Source: Candidatus Thorarchaeota archaeon MP8T_1
GTDB taxonomy: Archaea; Asgardarchaeota; Thorarchaeia; Thorarchaeales; Thorarchaeaceae
Assembly (NCBI GenBank): GCA_002825465.1
Contig: PJER01000011.1
Span: 1-64,000, forward strand
Direction: 5' to 3'
Length of the DNA: 64,000 nt
Every line of letters starts with the position of its first letter. Position 1 is the first letter of the stretch. Of this stretch, positions 24,872-33,948 are shown in pieces. Below the pieces are notes generated by a model. That model had not been told where the DNA came from. It worked only from the letters and a program-made list of their open reading frames with translations, and searched no databases. Both the position numbers and the translations under genes were made by a program.

Positions 24872-26721
24872 TTTCCTTTCACCTCCTTTATTGCATCATG
24901 AGGACAAATTTCCACGCAAGCTCCACAACTTATACATAATTGGTCAGATATTTCTGGGTATCCTAATCTTCTCTCCCATCCAATGGCCGGACAAGCAAAT
25001 TCATGTACGCAGATAAGACATTTTTCACCTTTACAGAGTTCCTTATCTATTTTGAATGATACTCCCTCAATCGCATCATCTTTTTTCGCCGTATCAAGCC
25101 TACAGATGCTATCAAGTAACAATACCTTCAATCCATCTTTCTTAATTGTTGATTGGAGTAAGTCGGTGAGTTCTCGGATATTAGTTGCATCTGCTCTTGC
25201 ATAAAAATCAGGTCCAATAGATTTCACTAGATCTTCAATCTTTACTCTCCGCTGATTCTTATCTTGCTGGGCTGAACCCGGATGAGTTTGGAATCCGGTC
25301 ATTGCTGTTGTTTCATTATCCAAGATGACGAAGGACAGATTGGCATTCTTGTGTTTTGCATTGATGAGTCCAGGAATACATGCATGGAAGAATGTACTGT
25401 CCCCTGCAACAGCTATCACCTTTGAATCAAGTCCAAATCTCTCAAGCTGACCTAGTCCTGAAGCAGCACCGATTCCTGAGCCCATTGCTTGCATACTTGT
25501 CATTGCTCGGTCATAGAAGATACCCAATGAATAGCAACCAATGTCTCCAGATACTATCAATTTACCCCCAAGTCGCTTTCGTATCTTTCTTACTGCCCAG
25601 TAGAAGTTGCGATGTGTACAACCCGGACAGAAAGTGAGTGGTCGTGGAATTAAAATTTCCGAGTCTATGTTCTTTCGAGCCTCAAATTTGATGTTTTGGA
25701 GGTGAGCAATCGCCTTTTGCATGATATCAGTCGTCATCTCTCCATAAGATGGAATTGACCCATCTCTCTTCCCGTGGAATTCAGGTCTCGTATCTAACTC
25801 ACTTGCCAGAGTCCTTACCTCATCTTCTACAAATGGATCTATTTCTTCAGAGAAGAGGACTCTCTTTGTCATCTTGAGACCATCAAGGACAGTCTGTCTT
25901 GGTAGTGGGTATGTTGTTGTGAGATTTAATATACTGACATCCTCTGCATTCAAGAGATGAATTGCTTCCTCGGAATATCGTCGACTTATCCCACTTGAGA
26001 TGATTAACAAATCAAACTCTCTCATTGAGGATTGACTGTTCCATGCTGACTTATCAAATTCCTCTCTGACTTTCTCCATCTTGTGTAGCAGGTCTTTATG
26101 CTTCAAGTGTGGTGATGGAATATTGAATAGACTATCATTAATTGGTTTGGCGGAATGATAGGTCTTGGAAACATCTCCTAAAGAAACAAGACCCCTTGAA
26201 TGGCTCAATCTCGTTGTACTCCGTATAAGTATAGGAATCTTATATTTTTGTGAGAGACCTAATGCATACGGTACAATATCTTTTGCATCCTGATAGGTTG
26301 ACGGTTCTAGCAGGGGTAGCTGCGCAGCTTTTGCATAGAATCGCGAGTCTTGTTCATTACTGGAACTATGTCCTTTTGGATCATCACAGACTACTATGAT
26401 TAGACCTCCGGTTCCAGTTCCTGATAGATTGAGATTCAGAAGAAAATCTGAAGCAACATTTAGTCCTAGGGATTTCATAGAACAAATGGATGGAATTCCA
26501 ATCCAGCTTGCTCCTGCCGCTGCTTCAAGAGCAACTTTCTCATTGACACTCCATTCAACATAGATGTCATATTCGTCTGACATTTTCTGTAGTGTGGTTG
26601 CTATCTCGGTTGATGGAGTTCCTGGGTATGAGGCACAAAATGCAATTCCCGCCTCTAATGCGCCTCTGGCAATAGCTTCGTTGCCGCTCATGATCATTTC
26701 GTGCTTTGAAGCAGTCATCAT
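24868..26721 (-). CDS. iorA: indolepyruvate ferredoxin oxidoreductase, alpha subunit
   Basis: Large subunit that combines pyrimidine- and diphosphate-binding thiamine domains with a C-terminal ferredoxin domain. Visible are SGNEAIARGALEAGIAFCASYPGTPSTEI near the N-terminus, GDIGCYSLG and GDSTFFHACIPGLINA in the thiamine-diphosphate domain, and two cluster motifs at the end (CKGEKCLICVHEFACP and CISCGACVEICP). I take the ATG at 26721; the frame extends to 26751 with no better site, and an ATG at 26697 is also possible. Its product and IorB form the functional enzyme, which feeds ferredoxin and acyl-CoA into energy metabolism. Confidence 0.92.
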   Translation of the reverse strand: MMTASKHEMIMSGNEAIARGALEAGIAFCASYPGTPSTEIATTLQKMSDEYDIYVEWSVNEKVALEAAAGASWIGIPSICSMKSLGLNVASDFLLNLNLSGTGTGGLIIVVCDDPKGHSSSNEQDSRFYAKAAQLPLLEPSTYQDAKDIVPYALGLSQKYKIPILIRSTTRLSHSRGLVSLGDVSKTYHSAKPINDSLFNIPSPHLKHKDLLHKMEKVREEFDKSAWNSQSSMREFDLLIISSGISRRYSEEAIHLLNAEDVSILNLTTTYPLPRQTVLDGLKMTKRVLFSEEIDPFVEDEVRTLASELDTRPEFHGKRDGSIPSYGEMTTDIMQKAIAHLQNIKFEARKNIDSEILIPRPLTFCPGCTHRNFYWAVRKIRKRLGGKLIVSGDIGCYSLGIFYDRAMTSMQAMGSGIGAASGLGQLERFGLDSKVIAVAGDSTFFHACIPGLINAKHKNANLSFVILDNETTAMTGFQTHPGSAQQDKNQRRVKIEDLVKSIGPDFYARADATNIRELTDLLQSTIKKDGLKVLLLDSICRLDTAKKDDAIEGVSFKIDKELCKGEKCLICVHEFACPAIGWERRLGYPEISDQLCISCGACVEICPHDAIKEVKGN

Positions 26722-26791
26722 CAAACAAACCAACAGCCCCTCAGAAAACACTTTCGACTAAGTTCGATTATTCCAGAAAGAAAGAAAAGGG

Positions 26792-27895
26792 ATGCTTCAG
26801 AGGCTAACTAGTACCATAATGCCTCAAGAACGAGAAAGCGAGTCAAAAACAGTGAGGAGAATAACCTCACTACATTCAATTAGTCATGATAAGGACGTGG
26901 ATGGACTGACTTCTGCGGCCATTATCTGGCGATATGCAAAATCAAAAGATCTTGATTTCAGTGTAACTCTAACAGATTATGGTGCATTCGAACCAGTTTT
27001 CTCTAGTATGGCTGCACGACGCAACACTCTGATTGTTGTTTCTGACTTGGGAATGGATGAGACAAATCTCGATACAATTCTCTCTAGTCTAACTCATGCT
27101 ATTAATCAGGGATGCAAGGTAGTGTGGCTTGACCATCATCACTGGTCTGAAAAATCCATCAAATCCCTTCTTGCTCTTCCGAACAAACCAATATTGAAGC
27201 TAAATCATGAGCATTGTGCAGCTGAGATTGCACACAAGGTATTGATGCCTCGTGATGAGATATGTGCAGAGCTCGCTAGAGTCGCACATGATACAGACTT
27301 CAACCTCCGTGAGATTGATGGTGCAACTGCACTCACTGATGCAGTTTCGGTGATTAGGTTTGGTGCAATTGACCATCGTGACGATGTATCTGATGCACTT
27401 TTCCCAGTCCTTTCAAAACTTGCAGAGAGTGGATTAGATGGGGTTTGGGATGATACTTCGAAAAAGTTTAGAGACCCATTACTAGACAAACGAGTGGATC
27501 ACTATCGCAAGGAAAAGAAGAAGAAAATGAGAAAGGCACTAGAAGGGCATTGCGATACTGTCATTCACGATAGACTTGTTCGTGTCGTTGAAATCCCAAG
27601 CGGAGTGACTTCAACAGACATGGGAACTTTTGCAGCTAATCCTGAGAATCTTCAGATAGATGGTCAATCATTGGAAGTAGCAGACCTACTCTTTATGCTA
27701 AGTCAAGGCGGAATGTTGGGGATTCGACGAGGAAAAGACACTGTTCTCTGCAATGTGATTGCCAAGCAGTTCAATGGTGGTGGGCACCCCTTTGCTGCAG
27801 GTGGTGAATACGGTCTCTATGAAGACTTTCAAGCAGTCTGTGACGATTTATTTCAGACCCTGTCTAAAAGTAAAGATTGGGTTATTGAGGCATAG
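26792..27895 (+). CDS. DHH-family phosphoesterase
   Basis: A 367-residue DHH/DHHA1 protein, the fold of RecJ exonucleases, nanoRNases and pyrophosphatases. Motif I is SHDKDVDG (31-38), the DHH motif is LDHHHW (113-118) and the C-terminal DHHA1 part has QFNGGGHPFAAGG. Metal ligands look complete. The protein lacks the OB-fold domain of RecJ, so an oligonucleotide or cyclic-nucleotide phosphodiesterase is as likely as an exonuclease. An ATG at 26819 is an alternative start. Its 3' end overlaps the convergent regulator gene by 14 bases. Confidence 0.82.
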   Translation: MLQRLTSTIMPQERESESKTVRRITSLHSISHDKDVDGLTSAAIIWRYAKSKDLDFSVTLTDYGAFEPVFSSMAARRNTLIVVSDLGMDETNLDTILSSLTHAINQGCKVVWLDHHHWSEKSIKSLLALPNKPILKLNHEHCAAEIAHKVLMPRDEICAELARVAHDTDFNLREIDGATALTDAVSVIRFGAIDHRDDVSDALFPVLSKLAESGLDGVWDDTSKKFRDPLLDKRVDHYRKEKKKKMRKALEGHCDTVIHDRLVRVVEIPSGVTSTDMGTFAANPENLQIDGQSLEVADLLFMLSQGGMLGIRRGKDTVLCNVIAKQFNGGGHPFAAGGEYGLYEDFQAVCDDLFQTLSKSKDWVIEA

Positions 27896-28862
27896 ATTCC
27901 TTACGTTTTGCCATTGCTTGTCGAATAAGTTCCAAGATATCAATACTCTCGTTAAAGATTCTATCAAATGTATCAACAGCATCATCAATTAGACCTGGAT
28001 TGTCTTTCCGATGAATCAATGCTGCCATATCGGAATCTGCAGCGTGAGTTAGATAGAGTAACATTTTCTCTCGATTTAGGCTGACCATTCTGTACGTCTG
28101 GATTTGATTTTTAGATATTCTGAGAATTATATTGCCTGTGGATGCTAACTGTGTAAACTGACTAACCATCCCTGCTAGATATTCTATGAAAAGATCCGGG
28201 TCGGCGGGTGATTCTTTAGCTGGTATCATTAGACCTATTATTTTTACTCCATCTGCAGCTCTTGTTATCAAACTCAGTTCTGCCATTCCTGCCTGTTCCA
28301 ATCTTCCCGGACCAAGAATATTTGCTGGTGCGATGACTCTGATTTCGTCTCCCGGTGTAGCTGCATTACCGAACTCTCGTATCACTGTGCTCCTAACATT
28401 TTCAATTCCTTCTATAGCAATTGAATCTACAGTGGGTGCTAATCCCATCAAATGATTATAGAGTTTGAATGCAGCGCTCTCAGCATTTACAGTCTGAAGT
28501 AGTGCTAATTCCTGTGTCAACTTCTTCTTTTTTTCTACTAATTGCAAGGAAGCATCCTCTTTCTTTCTTGTCAGCATCTTTATGATCTCTGATTCCAATA
28601 TCTGATATCCTCGTGCGTGACCAAGCTCTTGCTCAGAAGAAATATATCCCTCATCTTCCAACTGTTTTAGCTGACGGTAAATATAAGCTCTTGAAAATTT
28701 CTTCCCATGGATTTTTTCTATATGGTCATCAATTTCATTGTAAGTCACAGGTATTGATGTTCCTCCTGCAGCTGACATAATTGCCTTGAGCATTATCATT
28801 TGACTTGAATTAACATCAATTCCCAGCCTTTCGAAATTAGTCAATTCTGGTGCATCAGCCAT
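27882..28862 (-). CDS. winged-helix regulator, TrmB-like, paralog 3 of 3
   Basis: A 326-residue protein with an N-terminal winged helix (about 10-90, with KKFSRAYIYRQLKQLEDEGYI as the recognition part), a short coiled coil, and a C-terminal sensor-like domain ending in NPGLIDDAVDTFDRIF. The same ending occurs in the two upstream genes. The start at 28862 lies one base after the stop of the previous gene, in place of a longer overlapping frame. TrmB-type proteins bind sugars or other effectors in the C-terminal domain; the effector here is unknown. Confidence 0.72.
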   Translation of the reverse strand: MADAPELTNFERLGIDVNSSQMIMLKAIMSAAGGTSIPVTYNEIDDHIEKIHGKKFSRAYIYRQLKQLEDEGYISSEQELGHARGYQILESEIIKMLTRKKEDASLQLVEKKKKLTQELALLQTVNAESAAFKLYNHLMGLAPTVDSIAIEGIENVRSTVIREFGNAATPGDEIRVIAPANILGPGRLEQAGMAELSLITRAADGVKIIGLMIPAKESPADPDLFIEYLAGMVSQFTQLASTGNIILRISKNQIQTYRMVSLNREKMLLYLTHAADSDMAALIHRKDNPGLIDDAVDTFDRIFNESIDILELIRQAMAKRKESMPQ

Positions 28863-28863
28863 T

Positions 28864-29802
28864 CTATGTTGCCCCCCACTCTTCGAAATCAATACCAGCT
28901 TCATAATCCGCATCGAATGTTTCTATTGCGTTATCGACAAGTGCTGGATTCGCATTTCTTGGAATCCATGTGGCAGACATCGGATCTTCTGAAGTTATAA
29001 GAACAATTCCATCATCATTTCTTCCAACAAATTGGTATGTTGAATTTTGGCGTTCGCATATTCTAAATCCTGGATTAAATCCTTGTTCTCTATAGGCTCG
29101 TGTATACCCGGAAAAAGCTTTGAGATGTTTTTTGCTAATTTTGTTGTGTTCAAGCCCATGGAATGTAACTCCGCGTTCCATCAATTTTCTCAGAATTTCT
29201 AATCTCCTAGGTGTGATTATTTCCACATTGCTCATCCATTCCATAGAGAATCTTACTAAATCACCAGTCTTAGCAGTACTGTAGATTTTATCCTCAAGTA
29301 ATTGAAGAACATTCTCCCACCCTTCTGCAAAAATGGGTTTTTCGATCTTTTGCTCTCCTGCCGCATATGAAATGATCTCATGACCAAGCTCAGTGATATC
29401 TATCTTGTTAATAGACTCCAGTTCATCATCAAGCCTTTGAATCTCATTCTCAATTTCATTTATTGATTCATGGATTGCTTGTCGGAGTGCATTATGCAAA
29501 TGTACAACATCTGCATTATACCCATGTTTTTGCTGGCTTCTATCAACCCCGATAAATCCCATAGACTCCAACCATGACAGGCTTCTGTAGATGAGGGGAT
29601 CTTTCCCTTTTTTCTCTCCTTCATCTATTGCAAGCTGTTTTCGAATTGTATCAAAATCAACAAATGATGTAGGACTTCTTTGGCTTTTTAATAATGCTCC
29701 AAGAACCATCATATCCTTACGTGATAGTTCGAGATGAAGAATTTCTAAAACACCTTCAAATCTCGTATCCATTATGCCCTTTCCCCGCTCGATTTCTCTC
29801 AT
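28864..29802 (-). CDS. winged-helix regulator, TrmB-like, paralog 2 of 3
   Basis: A 312-residue member of the same trio: winged helix at about 20-95 (LIYRSLSWLESMGFIGV), a predicted coiled coil around 110-140 rich in Glu/Ile, and a C-terminal domain ending NPALVDNAIETFDADYE. The ATG at 29802 overlaps the upstream stop as ATGA; a second ATG at 29772 has a better GGGGAAAGG ribosome site and may be the real start. Function is inferred only from fold. Confidence 0.7.
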   Translation of the reverse strand: MREIERGKGIMDTRFEGVLEILHLELSRKDMMVLGALLKSQRSPTSFVDFDTIRKQLAIDEGEKKGKDPLIYRSLSWLESMGFIGVDRSQQKHGYNADVVHLHNALRQAIHESINEIENEIQRLDDELESINKIDITELGHEIISYAAGEQKIEKPIFAEGWENVLQLLEDKIYSTAKTGDLVRFSMEWMSNVEIITPRRLEILRKLMERGVTFHGLEHNKISKKHLKAFSGYTRAYREQGFNPGFRICERQNSTYQFVGRNDDGIVLITSEDPMSATWIPRNANPALVDNAIETFDADYEAGIDFEEWGAT

Positions 29803-30830
29803 TCATTAGATAATATTTTTTTAATTAATCCTTTGGGTGGAATACCAAATGATTTGAATTCGTCCGGTGTCAATCTAAGGAACGATTTTGCTCTTTCCCA
29901 TTCTTTATCAAATGTCATCCTGGCATTATCGATCAAATCAGGATTGAAGTCTCGAGTGATCCAAGTAGCAGTTACAGGATTTTCAGCAATAATGAGTGCC
30001 ATACTCTCGTCGTTAAAACTGACCTGATTGTATGTTTTGGGACCAGAATACAATCTAATATCAAACAATTTTCCTTTCGCTTTTAATGCGAAAATACCTT
30101 TTATTATATCTTGCATTGCTGTCGCTAGACCACCGATATTCGCTTGTTCTGCTAATTCAAAGGCATCTGTCGAAATGATATATCTAACCTCCGCACCTCT
30201 TTCTGCAGCATCCATGAACCGCTGCATTCGCTCGTTCGATGTTTCATTGATAAATGGCCCAGCCCAGAGTAATGTTGCTCGTATGATATCCCCTTCTCCA
30301 GCTTTCTCCAACATATTGAACCTTAGAACTCGATGCAGTTCATCAACACCTCTCACAATGCGAGAACTGACCTCTTCTTGTCTTCCAGTGATGGCTCGAA
30401 CGAATTCTTTGGATAAGTAGCTGCAATCTATAGCTGTAATTGTGTCTAATTTCTTTTGAATTCTCTTCTTTTCATCTTCGAGTTCTTCTATCTTCCCGCT
30501 CTTGAGTCCTTCAAATCCATTCATGATTGAATTGACGTCAGCTATGTACTTCTTCCTTCTCGCTGCTGGATTGTCTACTCGAACCAGACCAATCTCTATG
30601 AGTTGTTTCAGTACTCTATGAATCCAAGCTTTGGAGAGTTTAGTGCTAGGATCATCTTTCTGTATCTGGTTATAGATCTCTAAGAACGCTAAGGGTCTTG
30701 GCGCATCTCTCTGAAGTCTGAGAATTGACTCTAAGACACTCATTAATCGCGAATCCTGATTCTCTCCTACTACAAATCCACACAGCTCAAGGTCCTGTGC
30801 CAGCTTCTTTTTGATTGGTATGAACGTCAC
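29799..30830 (-). CDS. winged-helix regulator, TrmB-like, paralog 1 of 3
   Basis: First gene of the three-paralog operon, 343 residues. Winged helix about 25-105 (KLSKAWIHRVLKQLIEIGLVRV), coiled coil 115-135 (KIEELEDEKKRIQKKLDTI), C-terminal domain with a strand-rich core and the shared NPDLIDNARMTFDKEWE end. On the minus strand TATA-like sequences lie at about 30900-30909 and 30918-30927. The three proteins may form hetero-oligomers or read different effectors; the window gives no target gene. Confidence 0.7.
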   Translation of the reverse strand: MTFIPIKKKLAQDLELCGFVVGENQDSRLMSVLESILRLQRDAPRPLAFLEIYNQIQKDDPSTKLSKAWIHRVLKQLIEIGLVRVDNPAARRKKYIADVNSIMNGFEGLKSGKIEELEDEKKRIQKKLDTITAIDCSYLSKEFVRAITGRQEEVSSRIVRGVDELHRVLRFNMLEKAGEGDIIRATLLWAGPFINETSNERMQRFMDAAERGAEVRYIISTDAFELAEQANIGGLATAMQDIIKGIFALKAKGKLFDIRLYSGPKTYNQVSFNDESMALIIAENPVTATWITRDFNPDLIDNARMTFDKEWERAKSFLRLTPDEFKSFGIPPKGLIKKILSNE

Positions 30831-30930
30831 CTCTACTCATTTTTGAGTTAGACTGATTTTCTGTTACTTACTAACTTTATGACTGTATACAATAAGAGTG
30901 TTTTTATAGTGTTTTCGATATATATGTATC

Positions 30931-31070
30931 TCGACAGCTTCTTGCTGTCGACTCCGGGTGGATGGCTAAATTCCGTTCACATGGGGCATGGTACAGGGCA
31001 AACCGATGTGAAGTCGGTCAAAACGAAGGAAGTGGGCGCGGGGGGGCGACCTCTTCCTTCTCCTTATTTT
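30931..31070 (+). ncRNA. candidate structured RNA between regulator operon and lipid reductase
   Basis: A 248-base gap between two minus-strand genes holds a GC-rich, strongly folded stretch unlike its AT-rich flanks. Perfect stems: TCGACAGC/GCTGTCGA (30931-30938 with 30944-30951), TTCACAT/ATGTGAA (30976-30982 with 31006-31012, or alternatively ACCGA/TCGGT at 31002-31018), and GAAGGAAG/CTTCCTTC (31025-31032 with 31053-31060) followed by a T-rich end, as a terminator would be. TTTTTATAG at 30901-30909 fits a TATA box about 26 bases before 30931. No open frame spans it. It is not a tRNA and I do not recognise RNase P or SRP RNA motifs. Confidence 0.5.
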
Positions 31071-31077
31071 AACAATT

Positions 31078-32310
31078 CTAGAGTCCACTGACAGCTATGC
31101 TCTTCAGATAGCCTACACCAATCTTCATGACCATGGGAAGGAACTCAGAAATGAGTGTCATATATGTCCCAACACTTGCGTGTCCCTGGATTAGCTCATT
31201 GAGGACTTTCGCGTCTAGTTTACCTCCAAGTACGAGCTCTGCAGCCGCGATTGGATCGTTATGCATAGCGAATTTGGATACCGCCCACATACCCTTACCC
31301 GTGTTTGTGATGTTGGATGCAAGCTTTGTCTTCCTATACTCCTTCTCGTACAGTTCGACGCTCTTCTTGGAGAAATCGTTCTCATCGACCATTCTCTTTG
31401 CATGCTTGGCAAGGACCTGCCCAGCGTGAAAACACGTAGTAACCCCGCCGCCCACGATGGATGATACTTGACCTGCTGAGTTCCCGCAGAGTGCGACTCC
31501 AGCGTCAGTGAATTTTGGAATTATGCCAGCACATGGGACTACGCCGCCATTGACTGAATCTATCTTAGCATTCTGGGTCTCAGGGTGGGTCTTCATGTAC
31601 TTCTTGAGGACATCCTGCATAGGTGGAAGTGCATCCCAGTTGGCTTTTGAGGAAGGCACTCTTCCAATACCCAGATTGACCTCACTCTCAGATCTTGGAT
31701 ACAGCCACAGGTAACCGAGTCCGACATCCTTTCCAACATAGAAATATGCAACGTTCGGGTCAATTCCCTTACAGCCAGTCAGTTTGAATCTGTAGCCATA
31801 CGAGAGTAACCATTTTGGATGAGTGAATCCTGCGGTCTCTGAGACCCTGCTAAAGGAACCGTCTGCCCCCACGGTCAGATTTGCCAGTGCCTCTTCATCC
31901 TGATTGTATTTGACACCAACTACGGTGTTGTTCTCTTTAATGACTGACTTGACCCGTGATTGGTATCTGAATTCTGCACCGTCTGCAAGGGCACGGTCTC
32001 GCAGGAGTTCCTGACACTTGTCCTCATCAAGGAGATAGGAATTACCAAGATGGGTTCGGTCCACCACGATGTTTGCCCCTGTATCAAGACTCTCTCCGAC
32101 AATTGCAGTATATTTATTTCCGACATACTCCGAAGTTGGTTTCAATCTAAGAAATCTTAACGCTTTATCAGTGACCAGCTCTCCCATGAGCGAATCAGTC
32201 ACCTGTTTGCGCTTTTCTAATACTAGGGTCTTGAGTCCATATTTTGAGGTATGGGCTGCGGTCATGAGTCCTGCAGGACCAGTCCCAGCCACAATCACAT
32301 CGTGGGTCAT
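31078..32310 (-). CDS. geranylgeranyl reductase family protein
   Basis: FAD-dependent reductase that saturates the isoprenoid chains of archaeal lipids (digeranylgeranylglycerophospholipid reductase type). The 410-residue sequence has the N-terminal dinucleotide motif VAGTGPAGLMTAAH (7-20), the second FAD motif VGADGSFSRVSE and the CGNSAGQVSSIVGGG segment of the family. The LWLYPRSESEVNLGIG region matches the PxYxWxFP-type motif region of these reductases. It stands alone and is divergent from the acyltransferase gene. Base composition is slightly richer in GC than neighbours, as expected for a highly expressed gene. Confidence 0.87.
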   Translation of the reverse strand: MTHDVIVAGTGPAGLMTAAHTSKYGLKTLVLEKRKQVTDSLMGELVTDKALRFLRLKPTSEYVGNKYTAIVGESLDTGANIVVDRTHLGNSYLLDEDKCQELLRDRALADGAEFRYQSRVKSVIKENNTVVGVKYNQDEEALANLTVGADGSFSRVSETAGFTHPKWLLSYGYRFKLTGCKGIDPNVAYFYVGKDVGLGYLWLYPRSESEVNLGIGRVPSSKANWDALPPMQDVLKKYMKTHPETQNAKIDSVNGGVVPCAGIIPKFTDAGVALCGNSAGQVSSIVGGGVTTCFHAGQVLAKHAKRMVDENDFSKKSVELYEKEYRKTKLASNITNTGKGMWAVSKFAMHNDPIAAAELVLGGKLDAKVLNELIQGHASVGTYMTLISEFLPMVMKIGVGYLKSIAVSGL

Positions 32311-32454
32311 TGTAAATTCACCTGAAACGATAGAGCGACAGTCCCGAGGTAGTGTCTATATCTCTTTCCCTGAAGTAGTGAATTCCCGAATTTATCACAT
32401 TCAATAAAATATAATACATAGGCGTAATATTGTCAATTTCTAGATGTGTTAATT

Positions 32455-33318
32455 ATGCGGGCCAGATCTTTAGCTTACTCAGCATATATGATTCTTTCAA
32501 TCATGATTAGTCTAACAGTGGCAGCTATTCCAGCAATCTTCTTCTTTGCATTCATTGTCCAGAACTTTACTATCTTTATGAATAGCATTTGGCCTTTCAA
32601 TATCATCCATACCTTCGTTGTAACCAATGGGATCACATCATACTGGATTCCACCCTTTGCTTTGGACTATTGGTGGTTACTTATCCTCTTTGTTCCACTT
32701 GGTCTGACCTGTTATGGGATTTTTCTAGGTTTTCTACTATTAATGTTCAAACTGTCTCGTCGAGGCATTCCCTATCTGAAAGACGGTTATTACGAACCTG
32801 AAACTGAAGAATGGCTATTATACGAATTCTTTGAGGTCTATTACGTTCTATTCCCCTACTTTGCTGGATTCTTCTCGGTGTTTCTGGATACAAAGCCTCG
32901 CCATCAAGCGTTCGGATGCAAGATAGGAAGTAATACCATTGTTGGCAATGGTAGACTCTTTAATCCAGAGCGCACCATCATAGGGGATAATTGCTTCTTT
33001 GGTTATGATGCTATCCTAAGTGGACATGTCTACGAGAGTGGACGCCTGTATTTGAAAACTGTAAAGCTAGGCAATAATGTCACAGTTGGTGCGAATGCAG
33101 TTGTTCTTCCAGGCGCAGATATCGGTGACAATGTTATTGTAGGTGCAAATACAGTCGTACCAAAAGACACCGTCATTCCATCGAATACCATCTGGGTGCA
33201 TGGAAAAGCAATTCCACGAAAACCAAGAGTGGAGAAGTTACACCAGCCTGTAGGTGGTCCACCACGACTGGATGCGGAAGACAAAGCTGATGTTCCTGGG
33301 AATGGAGAGCGATTTTAG
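32455..33318 (+). CDS. membrane-anchored hexapeptide-repeat acyltransferase
   Basis: About 287 residues. Two membrane helices (approximately 8-35 and 65-95) are followed by a left-handed beta-helix: NTIVGNGRLFNPERTIIGDNCFF, then repeats LGNNVTVGANAVVLPGADIGDNVIVGANTVVPKDTVIP. This is the fold of bacterial-type serine and sugar O-acetyltransferases; it may act on cell-surface glycans or lipids. The ATG at 32455 is preferred to a GTG at 32446. A TATA box AAATATAATAC at about 32406-32416 lies 40 bases upstream. Confidence 0.76.
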   Translation: MRARSLAYSAYMILSIMISLTVAAIPAIFFFAFIVQNFTIFMNSIWPFNIIHTFVVTNGITSYWIPPFALDYWWLLILFVPLGLTCYGIFLGFLLLMFKLSRRGIPYLKDGYYEPETEEWLLYEFFEVYYVLFPYFAGFFSVFLDTKPRHQAFGCKIGSNTIVGNGRLFNPERTIIGDNCFFGYDAILSGHVYESGRLYLKTVKLGNNVTVGANAVVLPGADIGDNVIVGANTVVPKDTVIPSNTIWVHGKAIPRKPRVEKLHQPVGGPPRLDAEDKADVPGNGERF

Positions 33319-33334
33319 AGAACAGGTGTTTTTC

Positions 33335-33727
33335 TTGCGATTATTGATGTATCATGTGGAGAGTTTCTGGTATCGTGCAAGTGAGTCCCACGATAAACAA
33401 ACACCTTTTGGTGAATCAGTCCTTGTATGGATTCATTCAGAGAAATCTGATGAAGAAAACAGAGTAGGCGTTCTACGTAAGATGGTCAAGAACATACGTT
33501 GGCTTGCACAGAAGGTGGAGTGCAATTCAATCATACTTCACTCTTTTGCCCATCTTGATGATAGCAAGGCTGATCCTGAATTTGCAGATGCTTTGATAGA
33601 GGAAGTCGCTGAGAGGTTACGCGAACGAGAATATGCTGTGCATATTGTCCCCTTTGGTCAGTTCAACGAATTTGAGATGCATGTAAAAGGACCTTCACTT
33701 GCAAAGGTATTCAAGAGAATTATTTGA
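33335..33727 (+). CDS. stand-alone archaeal ThrRS editing domain protein
   Basis: A 130-residue protein that matches the N-terminal editing domain of archaeal threonyl-tRNA synthetase, a D-aminoacyl-tRNA deacylase fold that removes serine wrongly attached to tRNA-Thr. Seen are MRLLMYHVESFWY at the start (matching MxLLxIHxDYxEY), ILHSFAHLDDSKADPEFADALIEEV and YAVHIVPFGQFNEFEMHVKGPSLA. The chosen TTG start (33335) follows AGGTG six to eight bases away; longer frames from 33254 or 33302 would overlap the acyltransferase gene. No synthetase catalytic domain follows. The domain ends at a strong terminator. Confidence 0.8.
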   Translation: MRLLMYHVESFWYRASESHDKQTPFGESVLVWIHSEKSDEENRVGVLRKMVKNIRWLAQKVECNSIILHSFAHLDDSKADPEFADALIEEVAERLREREYAVHIVPFGQFNEFEMHVKGPSLAKVFKRII

Positions 33728-33746
33728 GTGCGGTAAAAAAAGAGGG

Positions 33747-33780
33747 AATGGTCATGTACCGCTCATGACCATTTCTTTTT
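33747..33780 (+). terminator. hairpin terminator after ThrRS editing domain gene
   Basis: A perfect 10-base-pair stem (33747-33756 with 33764-33773, seven-base loop) whose right arm runs directly into TTTCTTTTT. It ends the transcript from the acyltransferase and editing-domain genes. Confidence 0.82.
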
Positions 33781-33948
33781 GTCCAAGTATTACTATAGAG
33801 AGATTTGACACAGGTCTATCTCCTGAAGGACGCTCTATATACTTCGGTCCTCACTTGGGACTTGAGCGTTTGAAGTTCCTTCAAGTTGATTTCGCGAGTG
33901 TCTTTATTCCTAAGTTTTGCGAAAGCCATTACTTTACACCTACGAATA

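Noticed and set aside
30993..31004. ACAGGGCAAACC, identical to the core of the GEMM-I (c-di-GMP) riboswitch, followed by a short hairpin
   Set aside because: The rest of the GEMM consensus (GACGCAAAGCC-type segment and second hairpin with receptor) is not present, there is no plus-strand gene downstream to regulate, and archaea are not known to use this riboswitch. Kept only as part of an unassigned RNA candidate.
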